Shown: positions 37,383-46,238, counted from the stretch's first letter. The stretch is DNA of 64,000 bases from Alkalihalobacillus deserti (GCF_020734105.1 NZ_JAJAFR010000004.1:124001-188000); one strand, 5' to 3'. The notes: a model not told the origin generated them from the sequence alone. A program made the numbers and translations.

Positions 37383-38312
37383 ATGGAATCCATTCAATCT
37401 GCACTGAAACAATGGAGTCAAGATAATAATAAATTTCAGCAGAGGTTAAATGATGCGAGAAACACATTGCTCGCGGACCCAATTGTGAAAAAGGCTATAG
37501 AGCAAGTTTCCGTTACAGAAGAAATGCTTGAGCAAGGTTTAATAAAACTATATGAATTGCAGAAAGAACTCCATCACTGTCATGATTGTCCTGGCCTTTC
37601 AAACTGCCCTAATATGATGAAGGGGTATCAACCAGAATTGCTAGTAACAAGAAAAGCATTAGATCTTAAATATCACCCTTGTTCCTTAAAAACAAAGGAA
37701 GAAAGTGCGCGTAAACAGCGACAATTAATAAAGTCATTGTATGTACCAAAGGATATTCTAGAGGCTACCTTTGATAAGCTAGATCGTGATCATGAGCGTG
37801 AAGAAGCTAGTCGAACAGCTCTGGCGTTTGCGTTAGGAACCAATCCAGGTGTGGATGGTCAAGGTCTTTATTTTTCTGGGAAATTTGGTGTCGGAAAAAC
37901 GCATTTAATGGGTGCTGTCGCAAATGAGCTACGGGATAGAGGAATCGAAACATATATCGTTTATACGCCAGATTTCTTTAGAGAAATGAAGTCCTCCATT
38001 GGTGATGGTACCTTTCAAGAAAAACTTGATATGGTTAAAAAAGCAAAAGTGTTGATACTCGATGACATTGGAGCCGAAACGATCTCAGGTTGGATTCGAG
38101 ATGATGTATTAGGCGCGATCTTACAACATAGAATGCTAGAAAATCTCCCAACTTTGTTTACGTCAAACTATGATTATGATGAGTTAGAAGAACATCTCTC
38201 GTATTCAGAAAGAGGCGGAATTGAAGAACTTAAAGCAAAGAGAATTATGGAACGAATTAAGCATTTCACAACGTTTGTGTCGGTTGAGGGTACAAATCGA
38301 CGTTCGAGGTAA
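37383..38312 (+). CDS. dnaI: Primosomal helicase loader DnaI
   Basis: AAA+ ATPase that loads the replicative helicase, 309 residues. The N-terminal part holds a zinc-binding set (CHDC, C in LSNCPNM and YHPC, about 60-100), as in Bacillus DnaI. The ATPase domain shows Walker A GKFGVGKTHLMGA (about 166-178), Walker B VLILDDIGAE and sensor 1 PTLFTSNYD. It is coupled to dnaB: its ribosome site AGAGGAGAGG lies inside the dnaB end. Confidence 0.94.
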   Translation: MESIQSALKQWSQDNNKFQQRLNDARNTLLADPIVKKAIEQVSVTEEMLEQGLIKLYELQKELHHCHDCPGLSNCPNMMKGYQPELLVTRKALDLKYHPCSLKTKEESARKQRQLIKSLYVPKDILEATFDKLDRDHEREEASRTALAFALGTNPGVDGQGLYFSGKFGVGKTHLMGAVANELRDRGIETYIVYTPDFFREMKSSIGDGTFQEKLDMVKKAKVLILDDIGAETISGWIRDDVLGAILQHRMLENLPTLFTSNYDYDELEEHLSYSERGGIEELKAKRIMERIKHFTTFVSVEGTNRRSR

Positions 38313-38410
38313 GTTGAACTTTTTTCCAATTGCGAGCTCTTCTCTTTGCTGAAAGAAGCAACTATGATAGGATGAGAGTATCATATTTTGATTATTGCGG
38401 AGGGTACAAC

Positions 38411-39523
38411 ATGAGCATTGATGCGATATTAAAACGTGCGCTAAATGGTGAACGCTTGCAGATGGAAGATGCGATTGCTCTTTACGAGAGTGATGAAGTA
38501 GAGAAAATGGGTGAAGCGGCTAATCAAATCATGAAAAAATGGCATCCAGAGCCAATTACAACATTTGTGATTGGGCGTAATGTAAATTATACAAATTTTT
38601 GTGATACGTACTGCCGGTTTTGTGCGTTTTACCGAGCGCCAGGAAATAAAGAAGGATATGTTCTAAGTGATGATGTCATTTTTAAAAAGATTGAAGAAAC
38701 ACAAGCTGTCAACGGAACAGAAATTCTAATGCAGGGCGGTACAAACCCTGATTTACCTCTTAGTTATTATACCGATCTATTGAAAGAGATTAAAAGTCGC
38801 TATCCTGATATTTGGATGCACTCTTTCTCTCCAGCCGAAATTTGGAAGATCGCTGAAGTATCTGGATTGTCGGTCGAAGACGTTTTACGTGAATTACATG
38901 AAGCTGGGCTTGACAGTATGCCGGGTGGTGGTGCTGAAATTTTAACTGAAGAGACAAGACTTCGGGTTAGCCGTTTGAAAATCACATGGGAGCAATGGAT
39001 TGAGGCGATGAAGGCGAGTAAGCGTGTGGGGATGCACGGTTCGGCTACGATGGTTATTGGTTTTGGTGAGTCATTTGAAGAACGTGCGCTACACATGCAG
39101 CGAATTCGTGATGCTCAAGATGAAACACAGTGTTTTACGGCTTATATCTCATGGTTATTCCAGCCAGAGAATACGGGTATGTATAAAACGAAAAAGTTAA
39201 CGCCACGCGATTATCTGAAGAATGTTGCGATTTCACGTCTTTTTATCGATAATATTGAAAACTTCCAATCTTCTTGGGTAACAATGGGCCCAGAGGTTGG
39301 GAAATTATCGCTTGAGTATGGATGTAACGACTTCGGGAGTACGATGATGGAAGAAAATGTTGTATCTGCTGCAGGGGCAACACATAAAGTAAATACGAAT
39401 GAAACCCTTCGTTTGATTCGTGAGGCTGGAAAGGTTCCAGCACAGCGTAACACGAAGTATGATATTCTTCGTGTATTTGACGGAGAAGAAACAGCAGAAA
39501 AAGATTTTATTATGCAAAATTAA
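38411..39523 (+). CDS. mqnC: Cyclic dehypoxanthinyl futalosine synthase, radical SAM
   Basis: Radical SAM enzyme of the futalosine route to menaquinone, converting dehypoxanthinyl futalosine to its cyclic form. At 370 residues the iron-sulfur cysteines sit in NYTNFCDTYCRFCAFYRAPG (C-x3-C-x2-C, about residues 63-70), the MqnC rather than MqnE pattern. LMQGGTNPDLPLSYY and MPGGGAEIL are also typical. ATG follows GGAGGG; the longer start at 38330 is rejected. It stands alone between dnaI and ytxC with its own terminator. B. subtilis uses the Men pathway instead. Confidence 0.92.
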   Translation: MSIDAILKRALNGERLQMEDAIALYESDEVEKMGEAANQIMKKWHPEPITTFVIGRNVNYTNFCDTYCRFCAFYRAPGNKEGYVLSDDVIFKKIEETQAVNGTEILMQGGTNPDLPLSYYTDLLKEIKSRYPDIWMHSFSPAEIWKIAEVSGLSVEDVLRELHEAGLDSMPGGGAEILTEETRLRVSRLKITWEQWIEAMKASKRVGMHGSATMVIGFGESFEERALHMQRIRDAQDETQCFTAYISWLFQPENTGMYKTKKLTPRDYLKNVAISRLFIDNIENFQSSWVTMGPEVGKLSLEYGCNDFGSTMMEENVVSAAGATHKVNTNETLRLIREAGKVPAQRNTKYDILRVFDGEETAEKDFIMQN

Positions 39524-39535
39524 ATTTTTGTTGGA

Positions 39536-39571
39536 GGGTCTAACCCCATTTATGGGAGCTAGGCCCTTTTT
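39536..39571 (+). terminator. Terminator after mqnC
   Basis: GGGTCTA pairs with TAGGCCC (inner ACCCC/TGGG also pair), followed by TTTTT. Confidence 0.75.
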
Positions 39572-39584
39572 GTGCTTCACGGTT

Positions 39585-39747
39585 GTTGCCGGAAAGAGAG
39601 CGAGAGTTGCCGGAAAGCGAGCAAGTTGCCGGAAAGAGAGCTAGAGTTGCCGGAAAAAAAGCAGAAGTTGCCGGAAAAAGAGCAGAAGTTGCTGGAAAAA
39701 GAGCAGAAGTTGCTGGAAAAAGAGCGCGTTGCCGAAAGAAAGGCGAA
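39585..39747 (+). repeat. Tandem array of about eight 21-bp GTTGCCGGAAA units
   Basis: Units start at 39585, 39606, 39625, 39646, 39667, 39688, 39709 and 39728, with lengths 19-21 bases. The core GTTGCCGGAAA becomes GTTGCTGGAAA in units 6-7 and GTTGCCGAAAG in unit 8; a degenerate unit follows to about 39767. It follows the mqnC terminator. All three forward frames are partly open because of composition, but none has a ribosome site. Confidence 0.9.
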
Positions 39748-39923
39748 GTTTTCGGTGAAAAGCCACGGTCAACGGTAAAGTAATGCTTCTCCTACCTTGT
39801 TGAAATCATTTTGTTATCATTATTTCAAAACAAAAACATAGGATGAAAGTAGAGCCTGTCTGAAAAATGGAGACAAGAAGATGTACCCATAGAGGTGTTC
39901 GTTATATGTAAGGGGGAGTAACG

Positions 39924-40784
39924 TTGATAGCAATCCATTTTGAAGAAGAACACGATTGCAAGCAGCTGTTTCATCAGCTGACGGCGTATATCCAAAAGTA
40001 CGCTAAATACGGCTTAGGTGGAGCTGTTAATGCAGAAGGGGATGATACAATTATTCTCAACTATGAACACAAGCATATAAATTTCTATGATTCGTTTCAT
40101 CCTTTACTTGCATCTGTGTTAACCGATTATGTGATTAGTACGAAGGAAGATGACTGGTTATTAGATATTATTGAAAACATGTTCTATTTCACTGACAATG
40201 AAGAACAGGAGCAAATATTGACGATTGCTCGCTCTATTTTAGAAGGTGATCGAAATGATTTACCGCAAATGAAACCATTCTTCAACAGGAGAGCTTTTAT
40301 TTACGACGCTTTTGCCAAGCATCTCGAGGAAGAAACTACATTTTACTATGAGCCTTTTCTCACCTTCAGGTTGCGGGACTATGGTGAAATATTAATTGAC
40401 TGTGTAGAAATAGCTATTGATGAGTATATGCTTGAGCAAGAATATCAAAATATGATTGAGGATTTCCGGCAATTTGTTCAATTTAAACGATCAAAAGTAG
40501 AACTCGTTTATGTTGTCCATGATGGTAGTTTTACATTTTACGATGAACATTTTCGTCGTATGACGAGAGAAGAACTGCTTTTTCATTTGCAAGACGATTT
40601 AGTCTTTGAACAAGAAGTAGATATACAGGACATGGTCATAAGTCCGTTAGTAAGTATGGTCCCAGGTCTTGTTCATGTTTTCACGGATGATCCTGATCAT
40701 GGTGTCATTTTATCCATTCAAGCTATTTTTCAAGAAAGAATGAAGCTCTTTCCATTGAAAGCGTACGAACAAGATTGGAATTAA
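39924..40784 (+). CDS. ytxC: Sporulation-associated protein YtxC
   Basis: A 286-residue soluble protein, acidic and rich in aromatic residues. Length and sequence character match the YtxC family, annotated as putative sporulation protein in Bacillus. The TTG start follows AGGGGGAG at five bases, and no ATG lies nearby in frame. B. subtilis has ytxC between dnaI and thrS, the same context as here. No catalytic motif is visible and the molecular role is unknown. Confidence 0.8.
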   Translation: MIAIHFEEEHDCKQLFHQLTAYIQKYAKYGLGGAVNAEGDDTIILNYEHKHINFYDSFHPLLASVLTDYVISTKEDDWLLDIIENMFYFTDNEEQEQILTIARSILEGDRNDLPQMKPFFNRRAFIYDAFAKHLEEETTFYYEPFLTFRLRDYGEILIDCVEIAIDEYMLEQEYQNMIEDFRQFVQFKRSKVELVYVVHDGSFTFYDEHFRRMTREELLFHLQDDLVFEQEVDIQDMVISPLVSMVPGLVHVFTDDPDHGVILSIQAIFQERMKLFPLKAYEQDWN

Positions 40785-40797
40785 CTTTTGGAAACAC

Positions 40798-40826
40798 TTG
40801 CTTTTCTAGACAAGGCTCCCTATAAT
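40798..40826 (+). promoter_or_regulatory. SigA-type promoter for the thrS T-box leader
   Basis: TTGCTT (40798-40803), a 17-base spacer and TATAAT (40821-40826), just ahead of the T-box leader. Confidence 0.65.
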
Positions 40827-40832
40827 ACTACA

Positions 40833-41116
40833 TATCATAGTCAATATAAGAAAGAGTCTTGATGAGGACATGAGGCGTTCAAATTGGTTTGCAGAGAGGG
40901 AAGTATTGCTGAGAGCTTCCTAGCTAGAAGGCGTTCTTACCACCTCTGAACTGCGTTAGGGAAACACAACTGTGGACTATCTAATGCCGGTATCAACCGT
41001 TACATTGTATCTTGAGGAGAACGCTCTGCTTTTTGAGTTGTCTCGAACAAGGGTGGAACCACGAACTACACTCGTCCCTTCTATATGGAGGGATGGGTGT
41101 TTTTTATTTTATACTT
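40833..41116 (+). promoter_or_regulatory. T-box leader controlling thrS
   Basis: Uncharged-tRNA-sensing leader. The T-box sequence AAGGGTGGAACCACG is at 41049-41063. Stem I lies at about 40845-40955 and includes AGTA in its distal part; ACC in CTTACCACCTCTG (about 40938-40946) is the likely threonine specifier codon. The terminator follows: ACACTCGTCCCT pairs with AGGGATGGGTGT (two G-U pairs), then T residues up to about 41116. Confidence 0.93.
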
Positions 41117-41134
41117 TTGAAGGAGTTGACAAGT

Positions 41135-43066
41135 ATGGCCGTTGTAAAAATAACGTTTCCAGATGGTGCAGTAAAGGAGTTTCCTGTTGGAACAACAACA
41201 GAAGACATTGCTGCATCTATTAGCCCGGGATTAAAAAAGAAGGCAATCGCTGGAAAATTTAATCATACATTGCTTGATTTACGGACACCTATTACAGATG
41301 ATGGTGAAATGGCCATTGTGACAGCAGGTTCAGATGAAGCATTAGAAATTATGCGTCATAGTACGGCACACGTTATGGCACAAGCCGTTAAACGTTTGTT
41401 TAAAGATGTAAAGCTTGGTGTAGGTCCTGTCATTGAAGGCGGGTTCTATTATGATATTGATTCAGAGGAATCGATCACAGCAGAGGACTTGCCGAGGATT
41501 GAAAAGGAAATGAAGAAAATCATTTCTGAAAACCTTGAGTTGAAGCGGATTGAAGTCACACGAGAAGAAGCAATTGCGAAATACAAAGAAATTGGTGACG
41601 AGTATAAACTCGAGCTTATTGAAGCGATTCCTGAGGGAGAAATGCTGACGATTTATGAGCAAGGTGAATTCTTTGATCTTTGCCGTGGTATTCACATCCC
41701 ATCGACAAATAAAATTAAGGAATTCAAGCTGCTTAGCTTAGCTGGGGCTTATTGGCGTGGAGACAGCAAAAATAAGATGTTACAACGTATTTACGGAACG
41801 GCTTTCTTTAACAAAGAAGATTTAAAAGAACATCTTCGTTTGCTTGAGGAAGCAAAAGAGCGCGATCATCGAAAGTTAGGAAAAGAACTAGGTATTTTCG
41901 CTCTATCGCAAAAAGTGGGACAAGGTCTACCTCTATGGTTACCTAAAGGCGCAACCGTTCGCCGAATTATTGAGCGCTATATTGTTGATAAGGAAGAAAG
42001 ACTCGGCTATCAACACGTATATACGCCAATTTTAGGTAGCTCAGAACTTTACAAAACTTCTGGTCACTGGGAGCATTATAAAGATGATATGTTCCCGGTA
42101 ATGGAACGCGATAATGAAGAGTTCGTTCTGCGTCCAATGAACTGTCCACATCATATGATGGTTTATAAACAAGACATGAGAAGTTACCGTCAATTGCCTC
42201 TTCGTATTGCTGAGCTTGGTATGATGCACCGTTATGAAATGTCTGGGGCTGTTTCTGGTCTTCAACGTGTACGAGGAATGACACTAAATGATGCTCATAT
42301 CTTCTGTCGACCGGATCAAATTAAAGATGAATTTCTGCGCGTTGTTCACTTAATTCGTGAAGTATATAAAGATTTTGGAATTGAGAACTTTAAATTCCGT
42401 TTATCTTATCGTGATCCTGAAGATAAAGAAAAATATTTTGATGACGATGCCATGTGGGAAAAGGCTCAAAGTATGCTGAAAGATGCGATGAATGAGCTTG
42501 GTGATATCGAGTATTATGAAGCTGAAGGGGAAGCTGCATTTTATGGTCCGAAGCTTGATGTACAAGTGAAAACAGCTCTAGGTAAAGATGAGACGTTATC
42601 GACGGTTCAATTAGACTTTTTACTACCTGAACGTTTTGACTTAACTTATGTCGGGGAGGACGGTCAACAGCACCGACCAGTTGTTGTTCACCGCGGTGTT
42701 GTATCAACAATGGAGCGTTTTGTTGCGTTCTTATTAGAAGAATACAAAGGGGCATTTCCAACTTGGTTGGCTCCGATTCAAACGCAAATCATTCCTGTAT
42801 CAAATGATGTACATCTTGATTATGCTAAAAAAGTTCAAGAAAGCTTACAAGCGGTTGGCGTTCGAGTTGAAATCGATGAGCGCGATGAAAAGTTAGGATA
42901 TAAAATCCGTGAAGCACAAATGCAAAAGATTCCATACATGCTTGTTCTAGGTGACAAAGAAATGGAAGCATCAGCTGTAAATATCCGTAAATATGGCGAA
43001 CAAGACTCAGCATCTGTTGCCCTAGATCAATTTGTAGAACAAATGAAAACAGAAGCTAGAAAATAG
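41135..43066 (+). CDS. thrS: Threonyl-tRNA synthetase
   Basis: Class II synthetase charging tRNA-Thr, 643 residues, equal to B. subtilis ThrS. An N-terminal TGS domain (about 1-63) is followed by the editing domain with [14 protein letters not shown] (about 73-86), the catalytic core with zinc ligands in MNCPHHMM, the HIFC region and [14 protein letters not shown], and an anticodon-binding domain from about 540. ATG 41135 follows AAGGAG; an in-frame ATG at 41012 lies inside the T-box leader and is rejected. Confidence 0.96.
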   Translation: MAVVKITFPDGAVKEFPVGTTTEDIAASISPGLKKKAIAGKFNHTLLDLRTPITDDGEMAIVTAGSDEALEIMRHSTAHVMAQAVKRLFKDVKLGVGPVIEGGFYYDIDSEESITAEDLPRIEKEMKKIISENLELKRIEVTREEAIAKYKEIGDEYKLELIEAIPEGEMLTIYEQGEFFDLCRGIHIPSTNKIKEFKLLSLAGAYWRGDSKNKMLQRIYGTAFFNKEDLKEHLRLLEEAKERDHRKLGKELGIFALSQKVGQGLPLWLPKGATVRRIIERYIVDKEERLGYQHVYTPILGSSELYKTSGHWEHYKDDMFPVMERDNEEFVLRPMNCPHHMMVYKQDMRSYRQLPLRIAELGMMHRYEMSGAVSGLQRVRGMTLNDAHIFCRPDQIKDEFLRVVHLIREVYKDFGIENFKFRLSYRDPEDKEKYFDDDAMWEKAQSMLKDAMNELGDIEYYEAEGEAAFYGPKLDVQVKTALGKDETLSTVQLDFLLPERFDLTYVGEDGQQHRPVVVHRGVVSTMERFVAFLLEEYKGAFPTWLAPIQTQIIPVSNDVHLDYAKKVQESLQAVGVRVEIDERDEKLGYKIREAQMQKIPYMLVLGDKEMEASAVNIRKYGEQDSASVALDQFVEQMKTEARK

Positions 43067-43068
43067 TA

Positions 43069-43108
43069 GTTTGTACAAAAAGGTCGAACTTTACCTTTTT
43101 GTACAAAC
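43069..43108. terminator. Hairpin after thrS
   Basis: A perfect 16-bp inverted repeat (43069-43084 and 43093-43108), three bases after the thrS stop. The inner core is AAAAAGGT-CGAACTTT-ACCTTTTT. It also forms the 5' part of repeat copy C. Confidence 0.7.
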
Positions 43109-43205
43109 GAAGCAAAGAGCGGAACCGCTGCAAGGTTTTAAGCCACTCTGAGCGGTTTTCTCAGAGAGGCGCGCAGCGAGTGGAGCCATTGTAACTGCTT
43201 TCTCA
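43069..43205 (+). repeat. Structured dispersed repeat, copy C
   Basis: Reference copy. It has hairpin 1 (43069-43108), AAGAGCGGAACCGCTGC, GTTTTAAGCC, hairpin 2 (CTCTGAG 43146-43152 with CTCAGAG 43160-43166), GCGCAGCG and GGAGCCATTG (43182-43191). Copy A on the other strand matches in the same order. Confidence 0.75.
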
Positions 43206-43291
43206 AACTTTCTACTCCATTTTGTTGTAATAAGTCATTGCTTTCTAGTAACTTAGGAGTTAGAATAATATAGGTCGGCCACTAAAAAAGT

Positions 43292-43320
43292 TTGACACCT
43301 TTCAATCGATATGATATAGT
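43292..43320 (+). promoter_or_regulatory. SigA-type promoter for infC-rpmI-rplT
   Basis: TTGACA (43292-43297), a 17-base spacer and TATAGT (43315-43320). Transcription would start at the head of the L20 leader. Confidence 0.75.
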
Positions 43321-43325
43321 CATTT

Positions 43326-43476
43326 AGTAAACAATTAAACATTGGAAACAAAGCAAGCAGAGGCGCCCGCTTCTCACCTGATGACGCAATAGCAGTTTGC
43401 AGGTATAAAACGTTTCATTTTTGATAAATGGAATAAGTGTGGGTGTATGTATTGCGCCTACACTTTTTTTTGTACT
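43326..43476 (+). promoter_or_regulatory. L20 leader (ribosomal protein autoregulation)
   Basis: The long leader before infC contains AGAGGCGCCCGCTTCTCACC near 43360, characteristic of the Firmicute L20 leader, and ends in an intrinsic terminator: AAGTGTGGG pairs with CCTACACTT, then eight T (about 43434-43474). L20 binding is expected to favour termination. Confidence 0.8.
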
Positions 43477-43562
43477 TAAATGAGGTGCATTGATGCTACT
43501 GTACCCAGTAGTAATGCTATATAATGCTTTGGTTCGTTAATATCCTTTGGAGGTGGCTCATT

Positions 43563-44078
43563 ATTAGTAAAGACATGTTGGTCAATGAAGGGATTCGTGC
43601 TCGTGAAGTACGTCTTATTGGAGCAAACGGAGATCAAGTTGGTGTAAAGTCAAAACAAGAAGCACTTGAAATGGCACAAAATGTCAATCTTGATTTAGTC
43701 TGTGTTGCTCCAACTGCGAAACCACCTGTGTGTCGTATTATGGACTACGGAAAATTCCGTTATGAACAACAAAAGAAAGAAAAAGAAGCTCGTAAAAATC
43801 AAAAAATTATCAATGTAAAAGAGGTTCGTTTGAGCCCAACGATTGAAGATAATGATTTTAATACAAAGCTTCGCAACGCTCGTAAATTCCTTGAAAAAGG
43901 AGATAAAGTAAAAGTGGCGATTCGCTTCCGTGGACGTGCTATTACTCACTCTCAAATTGGACGGAAAGTACTAGAGCGTCTTGCAAAAGACTGTGAAGAT
44001 GTTGCAGTGGTTGAATCAATGCCTAAGATGGAAGGGCGTAGCATGTTTCTGATGCTTGCTCCAAAAGTTGAAAAGTAA
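43563..44078 (+). CDS. infC: Translation initiation factor IF-3, AUU start
   Basis: Binds the 30S subunit and checks initiator tRNA and start codons. The family-conserved N-terminus [19 protein letters not shown] is preceded by ATT at 43563, six bases after GGAGGTGG. No ATG, GTG or TTG gives both correct spacing and the family N-terminus: ATG 43524 lies upstream of the ribosome site and the internal ATG would cut the conserved start. Length is 171 residues. AUU starts are known for infC in E. coli and Bacillus. rpmI and rplT follow. Confidence 0.93.
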   Translation: MSKDMLVNEGIRAREVRLIGANGDQVGVKSKQEALEMAQNVNLDLVCVAPTAKPPVCRIMDYGKFRYEQQKKEKEARKNQKIINVKEVRLSPTIEDNDFNTKLRNARKFLEKGDKVKVAIRFRGRAITHSQIGRKVLERLAKDCEDVAVVESMPKMEGRSMFLMLAPKVEK

Positions 44079-44122
44079 TATCTCACACTAGCTTGTAACA
44101 AGATTAAAGGAGGACCTGAGTT

Positions 44123-44323
44123 ATGCCAAAAATGAAAACTCACCGTGGTGCTGCAAAGCGTTTCAAGAAGACTGGATCTGGAAAGCTGAAGCGCTCACAC
44201 GCATTTAGAAGTCACTTATTCGGTAACAAGTCACAAAAGCAAAAGCGTAAGTTACGTAAAGCTGGAATGGTTCATTCTGGTGATTTCAAGCGTATCCGCG
44301 CAATGTTAACGTACAAAAAATAA
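44123..44323 (+). CDS. rpmI: 50S ribosomal protein L35
   Basis: Small basic ribosomal protein of 66 residues beginning [17 protein letters not shown] and containing the typical [15 protein letters not shown] segment. AAAGGAGG precedes the ATG. Second gene of the infC operon, 44 bases after infC and 30 before rplT. Confidence 0.97.
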   Translation: MPKMKTHRGAAKRFKKTGSGKLKRSHAFRSHLFGNKSQKQKRKLRKAGMVHSGDFKRIRAMLTYKK

Positions 44324-44353
44324 TTGATCGTTTGATAGAAGGAGGGAACTTCG

Positions 44354-44713
44354 ATGCCAAGAGTAAAAGGCGGTTATGTCGCTCGTCGTCGTCGTAAGAA
44401 AGTTCTAAAGTTAGCTAAAGGTTATTACGGTTCTAAACATACATTATTTAAATCAGCTCAAGGTCAGGTAATGAAGTCATTACTTTATGCTTACCGTGAT
44501 CGTCGCAACAAGAAACGTGATTTCCGTAAGCTTTGGATTACGCGTATCAACGCAGCTGCTCGTATGAATGGTCTTTCTTATAGCCGTTTCATGCACGGTT
44601 TAAAGCTTGCTGAGATCAATGTAAACCGTAAGATGCTTGCTGAACTTGCAATCACTGACGAAAAATCATTTGCACAACTTGCTGACAAAGCAAAGGCAAG
44701 TCTTAACGCATAA
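44354..44713 (+). CDS. rplT: 50S ribosomal protein L20
   Basis: A 119-residue basic rRNA-binding protein needed early in 50S assembly, starting [16 protein letters not shown]. It is also expected to repress its own operon through the L20 leader upstream of infC. AGGAGGG precedes the ATG; a terminator follows directly. Confidence 0.97.
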   Translation: MPRVKGGYVARRRRKKVLKLAKGYYGSKHTLFKSAQGQVMKSLLYAYRDRRNKKRDFRKLWITRINAAARMNGLSYSRFMHGLKLAEINVNRKMLAELAITDEKSFAQLADKAKASLNA

Positions 44714-44719
44714 TTTTAG

Positions 44720-44747
44720 AAAAGCGCGGCATTCGTCGCGCTTTTTT
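44720..44747 (+). terminator. Terminator after rplT
   Basis: AAAGCGCG pairs with CGCGCTTT, followed by T residues. Confidence 0.85.
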
Positions 44748-44785
44748 CTATAGTTTTATTAAAAAAGAATAATTGGGGTGTCTAT

Positions 44786-45040
44786 ATGATTCTGACAGTC
44801 TATCTAGTTATCATCAATTTAGTAGCTTATGTGTTGATGGGTACGGACAAGAGTCGAGCAAAAAAGCATCAAAAAAGGATACCTGAAAGAACGTTGTTTT
44901 TATTCGCTTTGTTTGGAGGAAGTTTAGGAGTTTATACAGGAATGAAGTCATTCCGGCATAAAACAAAGCATAATAGTTTTAAGATAGGAACTCCCATTAT
45001 TCTTTTTGCCCAAATTGGAATACTCGTCTTCATCTTATAG
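44786..45040 (+). CDS. ysdA: DUF1294 membrane protein YsdA
   Basis: An 84-residue membrane protein with hydrophobic segments at about 2-20, 34-52 and 68-84. The family core VAYVLMGTDKSRAKKHQKRIPE and FGGSLGVYTGMKSFRHKTKH is clear in pieces. ysdA directly follows rplT in B. subtilis as well. Function unknown. GGGG lies upstream of the ATG. Confidence 0.88.
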   Translation: MILTVYLVIINLVAYVLMGTDKSRAKKHQKRIPERTLFLFALFGGSLGVYTGMKSFRHKTKHNSFKIGTPIILFAQIGILVFIL

Positions 45041-45076
45041 CTTTCTTAGCATAGACTAGGAAGAGGAGGCAACCAA

Positions 45077-45652
45077 ATGGAGGGATTTTTAGAACGCTCA
45101 TTTCTGTTTATTGAGCAAAGTGGATGGCTTGCTCCGTTTTTTTTTATTTTTCTCCATGTTTTCAGGCAAATATTTTTTATACCAGTCTTGTTGGTTTGCC
45201 TTTTAGGCGGTTACTTATTTGGAACTATTTATGGGTCAATTTATTCGATTATTGGTCTTACAGCAGTAAGCATGGTGTTTTACGGTCTCATTCATATTTT
45301 ACCTAGTATGAGAGAGAAATTGACAAAGCTTAAGAAGCGTATTCTTAAAGGAAAACACCAACTGACAATTCCACAAATGGTGATCATGAGGTTAATGCCT
45401 TTCGTTCATTTTCATTTGGTATCTTTATATTTAATCGAGTCAACAAAGAACTTTAAAACATATAGCAAATACTCTTTTCTTGTTAGTATTCCCCCGGCTG
45501 TTATCTATACAGCTTCTGGAGATATGATTCACGAGCTGCCGCTTGCCGGTACTATAATTTTTACGTTATTCTTAGCGGTCTTGTTTCTCTTTTTTCGAAA
45601 AAAAAGAACGAGTATTAGTTGGGATGACTTTTTTTCAACGAAAAGAACGTAG
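45077..45652 (+). CDS. VTT (TVP38/TMEM64) family membrane protein
   Basis: A 191-residue integral membrane protein with about five to six hydrophobic segments. The N-terminal FLHVFRQIFFIPVLLVCLLGG and following LFGTIYGSIYSIIGL show the SNARE-associated/VTT pattern, with the proline-containing re-entrant stretch and IVMRLMPFVHFHLVSLYL-like segment typical of DedA relatives. B. subtilis YtxB is of this family but lies elsewhere. AGGAGG precedes the ATG. Probably a lipid scramblase-type fold; no function shown. Confidence 0.75.
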   Translation: MEGFLERSFLFIEQSGWLAPFFFIFLHVFRQIFFIPVLLVCLLGGYLFGTIYGSIYSIIGLTAVSMVFYGLIHILPSMREKLTKLKKRILKGKHQLTIPQMVIMRLMPFVHFHLVSLYLIESTKNFKTYSKYSFLVSIPPAVIYTASGDMIHELPLAGTIIFTLFLAVLFLFFRKKRTSISWDDFFSTKRT

Positions 45653-45665
45653 TGCATTTTAGGAA

Positions 45666-45693
45666 AAAAACTCAGTCTGTAGACTGAGTTTTT
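45666..45693. terminator. Bidirectional terminator between the VTT gene and ysdB
   Basis: AAAAACTCAGTC pairs perfectly with GACTGAGTTTTT around four bases, with A and T runs on both sides, fitting convergent genes. Confidence 0.85.
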
Positions 45694-45780
45694 CTTATCT
45701 ACTGAATCGAAAAAGGTACAAAGATTAATGGACCGACTAACTCGGCAATGACTGCTCCAAGGCTCGTGAGTGTAAAACCG

Positions 45781-46161
45781 TTATTTTCGCAATAGTTCTT
45801 TAATTGGACTTTTCCATTCTATTTTTGCGCGTGGGTACCGTAGGCGAATATCATCGGCAATAAATTGAAAGTCTTCCTTGCTACAGCCTTTTAATTGATC
45901 GGTTTGCCTAGCCCATACATAAATCGAGATAATCTCAAAGGATTGTTCTGTTGTACCTAAATATTTTTCGCCTTCAAACATAACGCCTTTATACGTAATT
46001 AAGAAATTCTTGCGTACATCTTTATCATCATCAAAAAAGAAGAATTGTTTACGGTCATGTGCTTGTTCTAGTTTTCTTCTTGGATGGAACAAATATTTAA
46101 AAGCTGAATACGCTAGGACAATGAGTGCTACTAATAATAGCAGTCTAAATAAAATAACCAT
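45781..46161 (-). CDS. ysdB: YsdB family protein (sigma-W pathway in B. subtilis)
   Basis: A 126-residue protein with one N-terminal membrane helix (about 2-19) and a cytoplasmic domain containing HPRRKLEQAHDRKQFFFFDD and FEGEKYLGTTEQSFEIISI. B. subtilis YsdB (130) lies next to ysdA in the same opposed orientation and is linked to sigma-W regulation. AGGAGGC precedes the ATG. A sigma-A-like promoter is upstream; I see no clear sigma-W promoter. Confidence 0.85.
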   Translation of the reverse strand: MVILFRLLLLVALIVLAYSAFKYLFHPRRKLEQAHDRKQFFFFDDDKDVRKNFLITYKGVMFEGEKYLGTTEQSFEIISIYVWARQTDQLKGCSKEDFQFIADDIRLRYPRAKIEWKSPIKELLRK

Positions 46162-46238
46162 TTATTATGCCTCCTTATGAGGTGATTTCTAGAGTTCTAA
46201 CTTGATTTTGACATACTTTATTTAAAGAAGTAAAGTCT

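Noticed and set aside
39585-39747. CRISPR array
   Set aside because: Units are contiguous with no unique spacers of constant length, and no cas genes are in the window.
39572-39783. Open frames across the 21-bp array encoding Lys/Glu-rich repeats
   Set aside because: Two frames are open at once because the unit length is a multiple of three and purine-rich; neither has a ribosome site, and units of 19 and 20 bases break periodicity.
40972-41223. 83-codon frame across the thrS leader
   Set aside because: Overlaps the T-box, terminator and true thrS start; chance frame.
43524-43562. ATG 43524 as the infC start
   Set aside because: It lies upstream of the ribosome site and adds a hydrophobic stretch absent from IF-3.
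45690-45800. Reverse-strand frame ending in a hydrophobic segment (TSLGAVIAELVGPLIFVPF)
   Set aside because: It overlaps the ysdB end in another frame and has no start codon or ribosome site. It may be a relic, but it cannot be supported as a gene.
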